Origin: Serratia sp. FDAARGOS_506
GTDB taxonomy: Bacteria > Pseudomonadota > Gammaproteobacteria > Enterobacterales > Enterobacteriaceae
DNA length: 64,000 bases
Direction: 5' to 3'
Assembly: GCF_003812745.1 (NCBI RefSeq)
Contig: NZ_CP033831.1
Coordinates: forward strand, 3,968,001-4,032,000
Numbering within the stretch: the first letter of the stretch is position 1; every line of letters starts with the position of its first letter. Of this stretch, positions 28,833 to 37,654 are shown in pieces. The notes below the pieces were generated by a model. That model had not been told where the DNA came from, searched no databases, and saw nothing but the letters and a program-made list of their open reading frames with translations. Made by a program: the position numbers and the translations under genes.

Positions 28833-29108
28833 ATGAAAAAAGTATTAGCTCTGGTTGTTGCCGCTGCAATGGGTCTGTCTTCCGTGGCTTTCGCTGCCGA
28901 GGCTGCCACCACCGCACCTGCGGCTACCGCAACCACCGCCACCGCTGCGCCGGCTAAAGCTCAGGTGAAACACCACGGCAAGAAGGCCCCGGTTCAGAAA
29001 GCTCAGGCGGCCAAAAAGCATCACAAAAAAGCCGGTAAGAAAGCCCCAGCTCAAAAAGCCCAGGCGGCTAAAAAGCACCACAAGAAAGCCAGCCACAAAA
29101 AAGCGTAA
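28833..29108 (+). CDS. asr: Acid shock protein Asr
   Basis: This 91-residue periplasmic protein has a Sec signal peptide (residues 1-21) and a mature part almost entirely of Ala, Lys, His, Gln and Thr. It is intrinsically disordered and strongly basic, and in E. coli is induced at low pH by RstAB, helping periplasmic survival. Two near-identical 19-residue units with the core [11 protein letters not shown] lie at 28980-29036 and 29037-29093. The start at 28833 has GAGGA seven bases upstream; an upstream in-frame ATG would destroy the signal peptide. An RstA box lies upstream. Confidence 0.95.
   Translation: MKKVLALVVAAAMGLSSVAFAAEAATTAPAATATTATAAPAKAQVKHHGKKAPVQKAQAAKKHHKKAGKKAPAQKAQAAKKHHKKASHKKA
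28980..29093 (+). repeat. Two 57-bp tandem repeats within asr
   Basis: Units 28980-29036 and 29037-29093 each encode 19 residues beginning KKAP and containing [12 protein letters not shown]. Differences are mostly third-codon changes, so the protein repeat is kept under selection. Copy number could vary between strains. Confidence 0.85.
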
Positions 29109-29150
29109 TGACGTGAGGGTCCCCTCACCGCTTCAGGCTTGACGTGTACG

Positions 29151-29175
29151 ACACCCGGTTCGCCGGGTGTTTTTT
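29151..29175 (+). terminator. Terminator after asr
   Basis: ACACCCGG-ttcg-CCGGGTGT followed by a run of Ts; the tetraloop is the stable UUCG type. Confidence 0.92.
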
Positions 29176-29194
29176 CATCAGGGGGTTCTCATTG

Positions 29195-29275
29195 ATGCTG
29201 CGCCGCTACCTGTTCGAGATCGTTCTGACCGCCCTGATCCTTTGTGGACTGATCGCCGTCTTTTTTTACCTGTAG
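29195..29275 (+). CDS. ydgU: Single-helix membrane microprotein YdgU-like
   Basis: A 26-residue frame (MLRRYLFEIVLTAL...) has a basic start and one hydrophobic helix ending in FFYL. It has an AGGGGG site about nine bases upstream and lies between asr and ydgD, where E. coli encodes the small membrane protein YdgU. The function of YdgU is unknown. The size, composition and position make it credible although the sequence is short; it begins 20 bases after the asr terminator. Confidence 0.7.
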   Translation: MLRRYLFEIVLTALILCGLIAVFFYL

Positions 29276-29402
29276 CCTGCCGCGTCGTCGGCGGGAAATT
29301 ATTGAAAAATCAATTATTGCCCATCCACATGGCTGCTAAATCAGTCTATAGTTAGCATTCAGTGTGTTTATGGATGATCCGTATTTGTCAGGCAAGAGAT
29401 CT

Positions 29403-30215
29403 ATGCGCATATCCGTTTTACTGTTGCTGTGCTCACTCCCGCTCATCGCTGCTCAGGCGGCACGTGCCGACGGCCCATCCAAGGCCGAGCAAACACGTCT
29501 GTTTTTCGGCAAAGATGAACGAATCAAGGTCACGGATACCGCCGCCCAGCCGTGGCAAGCCATTGGCCAGGTCGAAACCGCCAGCGGCAATCTGTGTACC
29601 GCCACGCTGATCTCCCCGCACCTGGCGTTGACCGCCGGCCACTGCGTACTGGCGCCACCCGGGCAGTTGGATAAAGCCGTCGCTCTACGCTTCGTTGCGG
29701 GCGATAAGTCCTGGCAGTATCAAACCGACAATATCGAAACTCTGGTCGACAGCAAGCTGGGCAAAAAGCTGAAGCCGGACGGTGATGGCTGGATCGTGCC
29801 GCCCGCCGCTGCCGCTTATGACTTTGCGCTGATCCGTCTGAAAGACAAAAAGCCCTTGCCGATCGCACCGTTGCCGCTGTGGCAAGGCGACAGCAAGGCG
29901 CTGACCCAGGCTCTGAAACAGGCCAAACGGCTGATTACTCAGGCGGGTTACCCGGAAGACCATCTGGATGACCTCTATAGCCACCAAAACTGCAAGGTAA
30001 CCGGCTGGGCCCAGCAAGGCGTACTGTCGCACCAGTGTGACACCCTGCCCGGCGACAGCGGTTCACCGCTACTGTTGAAAACCGCCGACGGCTGGCAGCT
30101 GATCGCCATCCAAAGTTCGGCGCCGGCGGCGAAAGATCGCTATCGCGCCGATAACCGTGCCCTGGCGGTGCCCGGCATCCGCGAAGCGCTGGACGCCCTG
30201 GCGGCAGGCAAGTAA
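29403..30215 (+). CDS. ydgD: Periplasmic trypsin-like serine protease YdgD
   Basis: This 270-residue exported protein of the S1 (trypsin/V8-like) family has a signal peptide (residues 1-22), catalytic His80 in TAGHC, an Asp in AYDFALI and the nucleophile in PGDSGSPLL. Two cysteines near His and Ser regions can form disulfides. The start at 29403 gives a normal signal peptide; an upstream in-frame ATG at 29364 would add 13 residues before it. E. coli YdgD is uncharacterised biochemically. It follows asr and ydgU as in E. coli. Confidence 0.9.
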   Translation: MRISVLLLLCSLPLIAAQAARADGPSKAEQTRLFFGKDERIKVTDTAAQPWQAIGQVETASGNLCTATLISPHLALTAGHCVLAPPGQLDKAVALRFVAGDKSWQYQTDNIETLVDSKLGKKLKPDGDGWIVPPAAAAYDFALIRLKDKKPLPIAPLPLWQGDSKALTQALKQAKRLITQAGYPEDHLDDLYSHQNCKVTGWAQQGVLSHQCDTLPGDSGSPLLLKTADGWQLIAIQSSAPAAKDRYRADNRALAVPGIREALDALAAGK

Positions 30216-30222
30216 TCCTCTC

Positions 30223-31029
30223 TCAACGGCGCACTATGCGCCGTTGTGCTTTATCCGCCCCTTGCATATAGCGCCGCGGTGTGGTGCCGGTGAACTGACT
30301 AAAAAAGGCGATAAACGCGCTGTCGCTGGAAAACCCCAACCGCTGCGCCACCGCGCTGACCGACGGCAACGACGCCAACAGCTCGATCGCGCGCATCAGC
30401 CGCCACTGCTGGCACCACTGCTGATAGCTCAGGCCGGTTTCTCGCTGAAACAGTCGCGTCAGCGTTTTGGCGTGCAGGTTCAAGCACTGCGCCAATGCCG
30501 CCAACCCCGGCAATTCATCGCTCTCCGGCAGCGTCGCCAGCCAGGCGGCAAGACGCCTATCCTGCGGCAGCCGCAGCTGGGTATTTTCCCGCTGCGCCTC
30601 GCCCAACTCATTGATCAGCACCGCCAACAAATCACGCGCCTGGGGTTGCGCCAACGTATAGTCCAGCGGCCAGTGCGCGATGCGCTCGACGATCGCCGCC
30701 AACAGCGGGTTCACCGCCAACACCGCAGCCTGTGGCGGCATCGCGGCCGTCAGCGTCGGCTCGAAATACAACGAACGATAAGCGACGCGGCCGCGCAGCT
30801 GCACCCGGTGCGCAATGCCGCCCGGTATCCAGACGCTGCGCGTCGGTGGCAGAATCAGCCACTGCTGCGCCAACGTGACCGTCATGCACCCCTGTGGCGC
30901 ATACAGTAGCTGCGAACGCTGATGCCAATGCAGCCCGGAGTCATGCTCCGCCAGTTCGGCCGCGATGCCGAGCACCGGTGCCGGCAGCCGATCCGGATCG
31001 AACGGGTGATGCTGTTGAATCAGCGCCAT
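30223..31029 (-). CDS. AraC-family regulator with cupin domain, NimR-like
   Basis: This 268-residue regulator has an N-terminal cupin (residues about 15-95, with the HWHQRSQL string) and a C-terminal AraC helix-turn-helix pair (about 165-260). The layout matches NimR (YeaM), which controls the adjacent efflux gene nimT. Here a Bcr/CflA-type exporter is encoded divergently 100 bases away, so local control is likely. Two TTGTCC direct repeats in the shared promoter are candidate sites. The inducer is unknown. Confidence 0.9.
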   Translation of the reverse strand: MALIQQHHPFDPDRLPAPVLGIAAELAEHDSGLHWHQRSQLLYAPQGCMTVTLAQQWLILPPTRSVWIPGGIAHRVQLRGRVAYRSLYFEPTLTAAMPPQAAVLAVNPLLAAIVERIAHWPLDYTLAQPQARDLLAVLINELGEAQRENTQLRLPQDRRLAAWLATLPESDELPGLAALAQCLNLHAKTLTRLFQRETGLSYQQWCQQWRLMRAIELLASLPSVSAVAQRLGFSSDSAFIAFFSQFTGTTPRRYMQGADKAQRRIVRR

Positions 31030-31033
31030 CAGA

Positions 31034-31060
31034 TTGTCCTATATCTGTTGTTTTTTGTCC
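31034..31060. promoter_or_regulatory. TTGTCC direct repeats, candidate AraC-type operator
   Basis: TTGTCC at 31034-31039 and 31055-31060 are 21 bases apart, two helical turns, as expected for an AraC-family dimer. They lie between the regulator and the exporter, upstream of a TATACT -10 element at 31093-31098. Confidence 0.45.
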
Positions 31061-31129
31061 GGATGATTGTAATCGAACAAAACGCCGCTCCCTATACTGG
31101 CCACCTTAACTTTTAGGGAGAATGTGCAG

Positions 31130-32287
31130 ATGCAACGCTTATCTTTACCGCTGCTCGTCACCGCCATTATGACGCCTCAGATCCTGGAAACGCTGTACAG
31201 CCCGGCGCTCACCGCCATCCGCAGCGATTTCAGCGTCAGCGCCGCACAGGCCGGACAGACGTTATCCATCTATTTCTTCGCCTTCGCCCTCGGCGTCGCC
31301 TTTTGGGGAGCCTTTTGCGATCGGTTCGGCCGCCGTCCGGCGATGCTGGCCGGCCTGGCGCTTTATCTGGTCGGCGCCGGCATCGCGCTGCTGAGCGGCA
31401 GTTTCACGCTGTTGCTGGCCGCTCGTGCGCTGATCGCCTTCGGCGCCGCGGTCGGTTCGATCGTCACGCAAACCATGCTGCGCGATGTCTATCAAGGCCC
31501 GGCGCTGGGGCGCATGTTCGCGCTGGTCGGTATCGCGCTCTCCATCAGCCCGCTGCTGGGGATGTTTGCCGGCGGCGCGCTGGTCACCTGGGGCGGCAGC
31601 GCGGCGATTTTCACCGCGCAAGCGGCCTGGGCGCTGGCGCTGCTGCTGTGGAGTTACGGCACATTGCCGGAAACGCGACAGCGGCAAACCACAAGGGCCA
31701 CCGTACCGGGCATTGCCCTGACGACGATCCTGCGCGATCGGCACATCTGGTGTTCAGCACTGCTGGTCGCCAGCTTCAATATCATGGTGTTCAGCTACTT
31801 CAGCCTGGCCCCGTTCATGTTCGAAAAGCTGGGATTGGACAGCCAACAGTTTGGCTACTCGGGCGTGATGCTGGCGCTGGGCAGCCTGGCGGGAGCGCTG
31901 TTGAACCGCCATCTGCTGGCACGCGGCGTGAGCACAAAACGTCAGATCCTGTTAGGCGGTTTGCTGGCGCTGGCCAGCGGCGTGGCATTGTTCTGGTGGC
32001 AACACAGCCTGTGGATGCTGCTTCCCTGTGCGCTGGTGATGCTGGCGTTCGGGCTGGCTATCCCGAATGTGCTGAGCCAGGCGCTGACCCGCTACCGGCA
32101 GCAACTCGGCACTGCCGGTGCGTTATTCGGGCTGCTGTACTATCTGTTGATCGGCCTGGGGCTAACGATCGCGGCGCGCGGGCAGAATTTGGCCGCTACG
32201 CTGCTGCTGTGCGGTCTGTTAAGCCTGTGGTGCGCCGGCCGGTTGCCGGCCGGCGCACCTGAGCTTAGCCCGAAAGCTGCTCGATAG
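31130..32287 (+). CDS. MFS drug efflux transporter, Bcr/CflA type
   Basis: This 385-residue protein has 12 hydrophobic segments and the MFS motif GAFCDRFGRRP in the loop between helices 2 and 3, plus the antiporter-type ILETLYSPALTAI start typical of Bcr/CflA drug exporters. The ATG at 31130 is used because GGAG is nine bases upstream; a GTG two codons earlier is possible. Control is probably by the divergent AraC-type gene. Its last 23 bases overlap the end of hrpA on the other strand. Substrate unknown. Confidence 0.9.
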   Translation: MQRLSLPLLVTAIMTPQILETLYSPALTAIRSDFSVSAAQAGQTLSIYFFAFALGVAFWGAFCDRFGRRPAMLAGLALYLVGAGIALLSGSFTLLLAARALIAFGAAVGSIVTQTMLRDVYQGPALGRMFALVGIALSISPLLGMFAGGALVTWGGSAAIFTAQAAWALALLLWSYGTLPETRQRQTTRATVPGIALTTILRDRHIWCSALLVASFNIMVFSYFSLAPFMFEKLGLDSQQFGYSGVMLALGSLAGALLNRHLLARGVSTKRQILLGGLLALASGVALFWWQHSLWMLLPCALVMLAFGLAIPNVLSQALTRYRQQLGTAGALFGLLYYLLIGLGLTIAARGQNLAATLLLCGLLSLWCAGRLPAGAPELSPKAAR

Positions 32288-35200
32288 TTTGCAAAATGCG
32301 CTTGTCGGAGATCGGGTAAGGCGTGCCCAGTTGCTGAGCGAACAGGCTGACGCGCAGCTCTTCGATCATCCAGCGCACCGCTTTCACCTCTTCCTCCTGC
32401 TGTCGTTTCGGCGGCAGCTTGTTCAACCACTGCTGCCACGCCTGCTGCACCTGCTCCACCCGCAGCATCTGCGCGCGATCGCGGTGCGGATCGATAGCCA
32501 GTTTTTCCAACCGACGCTCGATCGCCTGCAGGTAACGCAGCGTGTCCGGCAGGCGTTTCCAGCCGTTGCCGGTAACGAAACCGCGGTAGACCAGCCCGCC
32601 GAGCTGCGTCTTGATGTCCGACAACGCCAGCGCCAACGACATGTCCACCCGGCCTTTCAGCCGTTTGTTGATGTTGAAGACCGCCGTCAGGATCTGCTCA
32701 ACCTGCTTGGCCACCTCGACGACCGTGTCGTTCAACTCGGCGCGGATCTGCTCCTGCAGGCGGGCAAAACCTTCCTCTTGCCAGACCGGGCCGCCGTGCT
32801 CGGCGATCAGCTTATCGATGCCGCATGAAATACAGTCGTCGATCAGCTCCAGCACCTTGCCGTACGGGTTGAAATAAAGCCCCAGCTTGGCCTTGTTCGG
32901 CAACTTTTCATGCAGGTATTTGATCGGCGAAGGAATATTCAGCAATAGCAGGCGGCGCGTGCCTTGCCACATCGCCTGTTGCTGCTCGCTTTCACTGTCG
33001 AACAGGCGGATCGCCACGCTGTCCTTTTCATCCACCAGCGCCGGGTAAGCCTTCATCGAATAGCCGCCGCGCTTCTGCTCGTAAAACGCCGGCAGTTGGC
33101 CAAAGCTCCAGACATGCAGATTGCTCTGCTCCAGCCCGTCGTCGGCCACCGCAGACAGCGTCTCCTGCACCTTTTCTTTCAACTGCAGGCGCAACGCGGC
33201 CAGATCTTTGCCTTCGCGCAGCATCTGGTTTTTCTCGCCTACCACGCGGAAGGTCATCTTCAGGTGATCGGGCACCTGATCCCACTGCCAGTCATCACGT
33301 GACACGGTCACGCCAGTCATGCGCCGCAGCTCGCGCTCCAGCGCATCCAACAGCGGCAATTCCAGCGCCGTTACGCGGCCAAGGAACGCTTCGGCGTAGT
33401 TCGGCGCAGGCACGAAATTGCGGCGCACCGGCTTTGGCAACGACTTGATCAGCGCAATCACCAGCTCGCGACGGATGCCGGGGATCTGCCATTCAAAGCC
33501 CTGCTCCTCCACCTGGTTGAGGATCGGCAGCGGAATGTGCACCGTCACGCCGTCGGCGTCGGTGCCTGGTTCGAACTGGTAGCTCAGCCGCAGCTTAAGG
33601 TTGCCCTGATGCCAGAAGTTCGGGTAGTCGAGCGCGCTGATTTTGTTGGCGCCGTCCTTGATCAGCATCTCTTTTTCAAAGTTCAGCAGGTCTGGCTGCT
33701 GTTTGGCCGCGTTCTTCCACCAGCTGTCGAAATGACGGCCGGAAACCACGTCGTTGGGAATACGGCGATCGTAGAAGCCGAACAGCGTTTCGTCGTCCAC
33801 CAAAATGTCGCGACGGCGCGATTTATGCTCCAGCTCTTCCACCTCGGCGCGCAGCTTTTGGTTGTCGCGGAAGAAGGCATGGCGCGTCTGCCAGTCGCCC
33901 TCCACCAACGCATGGCGGATAAACAGCTCGCGGCACAGCAGCGGATCGATGGAGCCGTAATTGACCTGGCGCGCCGCGACGATCGGCAAACCGAACAGCG
34001 TGACCTTTTCACTGGCCATCACCGCCCCCTGCGACTTCGACCAGTGCGGCTCGCTGTAGCTATGTTTCACCAGGTGCTGAGCCAGCGGCTCGATCCATTC
34101 CGGTTCGATGCGCGCGGCGATGCGCCCCCACAGGCGGCTGGTTTCCACCAGTTCGGCCACCATAGTCCACTTCGGCGGCTTCTTGAACAGGCCGGAACCG
34201 GGGAAGATAGAGAAACGGGCGTTGCGCGCGCCGGTAAATTCCTGTTTGTCCGCATCCTTCTGGCCGATATGCGACAGCAATCCGGTCAGCAGCGCGGTGT
34301 GCACGCTGCGGTAGTCGGAAGGCGTGCTGTTGATCGGCAGCCCCAGCTCTTTCACCACCTGGCGCAGCTGGGTATAGATATCCTGCCACTCGCGCACCCG
34401 CAGGTAGTTGAGGAAATCGTTGCGGCACAGCCGGCGGAACTGGCTGGAAGAGTTCGCTTTTTGCTGCTCCTGCAGATAATCCCACAGGTTGACGAACGCC
34501 AGGAAATCGGAGTCCTTGTCGGCAAAGCGGCGGTGTTTTTCATCCGAAGCTTGCTGCTTGTCCATCGGGCGCTCACGCGGATCCTGAATCGACAGCGCGG
34601 CGGTAATGATCATCACCTCGCGTACGCTGCCGCTCTTCTGCGCTTCCAGCACCATGCGCGCCAAACGCGGGTCGATAGGCAACTGCGCCAGCTGGCGGCC
34701 CTGCGGCGTCAGTTGATAGTGGCCGTTGTCGGCTGTGGTGATCGCCCCCAGCTCTTCCAGCAGACGCACGCCATCCTGAATGTTGCGCTTGTCCGGCGCC
34801 TCGACGAACGGAAACGCGGCGATGTCGCCCAGCCCCAGCGAGGTCATCTGCAGAATGACCGACGCCAGGTTGGTGCGCAGAATTTCCGGATCGGTAAACG
34901 CCGGCCGTGACAGGAAGTCCTGCTCGGAGTACAGACGGATGCACACCCCTTCCGATACGCGGCCACAGCGCCCTTTACGCTGGTTGGCGGAGGCCTGCGA
35001 CACCGGTTCGATCGGCAGGCGCTGCACCTTGGTGCGGAAACTGTAGCGGCTGATGCGTGCGGTGCCCGGATCGATGACGTACTTGATGCCCGGCACCGTC
35101 AGCGAGGTTTCCGCCACGTTGGTGGCCAGCACGATGCGCCGGCCGTGGTGTGACTGGAACACCCGGTTCTGCTCGCTGTTCGACAGGCGCGCATACAGCG

Positions 35201-36152
35201 GCAGCACCTCGGTATGTGGCAGATTGAGGCGGTTCAGGGCATCGGCGGTATCGCGGATCTCACGCTCGCCGCTCATGAAGATCAAAATGTCGCCCGGACC
35301 TTCGCGCCCAAGCTCGTCCACTGCATCGAAAATCGCCTGCAGCTGATCGCGATCGGTATCGTCGCCGTCGTCGACCACCGGACGATAACGCACCTCCACC
35401 GGGTAGGTGCGGCCGGAGACCTCGATGATCGGCGCATTGTTGAAGTGGCGCGAGAAGCGCTGCGGATCGATGGTCGCCGAAGTGATGATCACCTTGAGAT
35501 CCGGGCGCTTCGGCAACAGTTCGCGCAGGTAACCGAGAATAAAGTCGATGTTGAGGCTGCGTTCGTGCGCTTCATCGATGATCAGCGTGTCGTACTGCAT
35601 CAGCAGGCGGTCCTGCTGAATTTCCGCCAGCAAAATGCCGTCGGTCATCAGTTTGACCAGGGTATTTTCTCCCACCTGATCGTTGAAGCGCACCTTGTAG
35701 CCGACGCTGCCACCGAGCGGGGTTTCCAGCTCGTCGGCGATGCGGTTGGCGACGGTGCGCGCCGCCAGACGGCGCGGCTGGGTATGGCCGATCAGCCCTT
35801 TCACTCCGCGCCCCAGTTCCAGACAGATCTTCGGCAGCTGGGTAGTTTTCCCCGAGCCGGTCTCCCCGGCGACGATCACCACCTGGTGATCGCGGATGGC
35901 GTTTAAAATGTCCTGCTTTTTTTGGCTGACCGGCAGGCTTTCCGGATAGGTAATGCGCGGGCAAGACGCAGCGCGCACCTGCACTCTTTGCCGCGCCGCC
36001 GCGATGTCGCTTTCTACTTCGGCGGCAACCGCCAGCTGGGCATCGGGATTTTTGATTTTTCGTGCACCCTGCAGGCGACGACGCAGGCGTTGTTGATCGC
36101 GGAGCATCAGCTCACCCAGTTGGGCCGGCAGTGCCTCGAGCGGAGATTTCAC
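32265..36152 (-). CDS. hrpA: ATP-dependent RNA helicase HrpA
   Basis: This 1295-residue DEAH-box helicase closely follows E. coli HrpA (1300): Walker A GETGSGKT (96-103), DEAH box, motif III SAT, motif VI QRKGRCGRV, then OB-fold and the long C-terminal HrpA-specific domain. HrpA is involved in fimbrial mRNA processing and rescue of stalled or colliding ribosomes. I chose a GTG start at 36152 with AAGGA nine bases upstream because it aligns with the E. coli N-terminus; a TTG further upstream would add 15 unmatched residues. The 3' end overlaps the convergent exporter gene. Confidence 0.97.
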   Translation of the reverse strand: MKSPLEALPAQLGELMLRDQQRLRRRLQGARKIKNPDAQLAVAAEVESDIAAARQRVQVRAASCPRITYPESLPVSQKKQDILNAIRDHQVVIVAGETGSGKTTQLPKICLELGRGVKGLIGHTQPRRLAARTVANRIADELETPLGGSVGYKVRFNDQVGENTLVKLMTDGILLAEIQQDRLLMQYDTLIIDEAHERSLNIDFILGYLRELLPKRPDLKVIITSATIDPQRFSRHFNNAPIIEVSGRTYPVEVRYRPVVDDGDDTDRDQLQAIFDAVDELGREGPGDILIFMSGEREIRDTADALNRLNLPHTEVLPLYARLSNSEQNRVFQSHHGRRIVLATNVAETSLTVPGIKYVIDPGTARISRYSFRTKVQRLPIEPVSQASANQRKGRCGRVSEGVCIRLYSEQDFLSRPAFTDPEILRTNLASVILQMTSLGLGDIAAFPFVEAPDKRNIQDGVRLLEELGAITTADNGHYQLTPQGRQLAQLPIDPRLARMVLEAQKSGSVREVMIITAALSIQDPRERPMDKQQASDEKHRRFADKDSDFLAFVNLWDYLQEQQKANSSSQFRRLCRNDFLNYLRVREWQDIYTQLRQVVKELGLPINSTPSDYRSVHTALLTGLLSHIGQKDADKQEFTGARNARFSIFPGSGLFKKPPKWTMVAELVETSRLWGRIAARIEPEWIEPLAQHLVKHSYSEPHWSKSQGAVMASEKVTLFGLPIVAARQVNYGSIDPLLCRELFIRHALVEGDWQTRHAFFRDNQKLRAEVEELEHKSRRRDILVDDETLFGFYDRRIPNDVVSGRHFDSWWKNAAKQQPDLLNFEKEMLIKDGANKISALDYPNFWHQGNLKLRLSYQFEPGTDADGVTVHIPLPILNQVEEQGFEWQIPGIRRELVIALIKSLPKPVRRNFVPAPNYAEAFLGRVTALELPLLDALERELRRMTGVTVSRDDWQWDQVPDHLKMTFRVVGEKNQMLREGKDLAALRLQLKEKVQETLSAVADDGLEQSNLHVWSFGQLPAFYEQKRGGYSMKAYPALVDEKDSVAIRLFDSESEQQQAMWQGTRRLLLLNIPSPIKYLHEKLPNKAKLGLYFNPYGKVLELIDDCISCGIDKLIAEHGGPVWQEEGFARLQEQIRAELNDTVVEVAKQVEQILTAVFNINKRLKGRVDMSLALALSDIKTQLGGLVYRGFVTGNGWKRLPDTLRYLQAIERRLEKLAIDPHRDRAQMLRVEQVQQAWQQWLNKLPPKRQQEEEVKAVRWMIEELRVSLFAQQLGTPYPISDKRILQTIEQLSG

Positions 36153-36385
36153 GTTCGGTATTCCTTGTTTCTTCGCCGCCAAGACCAGGCTTAGCAACGG
36201 TTTAATGTTTTTTTAGCGATTTTTTTGCTTTAGCCGCACAGCCTATCACAAACGGCTTTCTCCCCCTACTTCCGCGAGTAAAGCGTCGCCATGTCATTCA
36301 ATAAAATCGAACGAAGATCTCGAAATATTGCGCTATCACTGTTGGGGGAATGTGAATAGCATGTAGTTCATGCAAGGGACGCTGA

Positions 36386-37027
<642 letters not shown>

Positions 37028-37101
37028 GCCCCTGCCGGACACGACGCCAGTCCTGTCAAACCCGCACTACCCTCATAATAATCATCTATCCGTATCTCTT
37101 G

Positions 37102-37126
37102 GCGCGCCAGACGGCGCGCTTTTTTT
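37102..37126 (+). terminator. Terminator after azoR
   Basis: GCGCGCC-agac-GGCGCGC followed by seven Ts. It overlaps the end of the convergent ydbL stop codon. Confidence 0.88.
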
Positions 37127-37448
37127 ATTTCTTCAGCCACTGGCCGTTGATGCCGCGCACATACTCGCCGCTCTGCGCCCGCGTCACCAGCTTCTGCCCG
37201 GCCATGCGCGCCACTTCGTCGACCGCGATATGGTTGCCGTCCGCCACTTCCTGATACTTCTCGGCGCGGCCGGCGTTGATGCGTTTCACCAGCGCCAGCG
37301 TTTCCGCGTCCTGCTTCACCGGCGCAATGTAGCCGCTCAGGGTTTCACCCACCCGCCCTTGCTGCTTCGCCTCATCCAGCGTCAGCGCCATCGCCAGGCT
37401 GCTAAACAACCAGGCGGCGCCGGCCAGCCACAAATAACGTTTCTTCAT
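37125..37448 (-). CDS. ydbL: Periplasmic DUF1318 protein YdbL
   Basis: This 107-residue protein has a signal peptide (cleavage after SLAMA) and a DUF1318 domain. It is the last gene of the ydbH-ynbE-ydbL operon. Work in E. coli links YdbH and YnbE as an inner-to-outer membrane lipid bridge redundant with TamB and YhdP, and YdbL as a periplasmic factor that modulates YdbH-YnbE pairing. The three-gene set is intact here. Confidence 0.93.
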   Translation of the reverse strand: MKKRYLWLAGAAWLFSSLAMALTLDEAKQQGRVGETLSGYIAPVKQDAETLALVKRINAGRAEKYQEVADGNHIAVDEVARMAGQKLVTRAQSGEYVRGINGQWLKK

Positions 37449-37456
37449 GTCGGCTC

Positions 37457-37654
37457 CTAGAACAGACCGCTTTGGGTTTTCAGCAGGTTTTCGACGTCCT
37501 TATCCACCTTGATATGAATTTCATGCTCGATCTTGACGTTCATATTGATGGTGATCGGATCCTTCGGCGTCGCCACCTCGATTCGCGGCACGCAGCCGCT
37601 CAGCAGCGAAACGCACAGCAGCGCTGCCAGCGCCGACACACTCATGATTTTCAT
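37457..37654 (-). CDS. ynbE: Outer-membrane lipoprotein YnbE
   Basis: This 65-residue protein has a lipoprotein signal ending in SLLSGC, with no Asp after the cysteine, so it should be sorted to the outer membrane. It pairs with the C-terminal end of YdbH in E. coli. Its ATG overlaps the ydbH stop codon (ATGA), a sign of translational coupling, and GGGGAA provides the ribosome site. Nine bases separate it from ydbL. Confidence 0.93.
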   Translation of the reverse strand: MKIMSVSALAALLCVSLLSGCVPRIEVATPKDPITINMNVKIEHEIHIKVDKDVENLLKTQSGLF

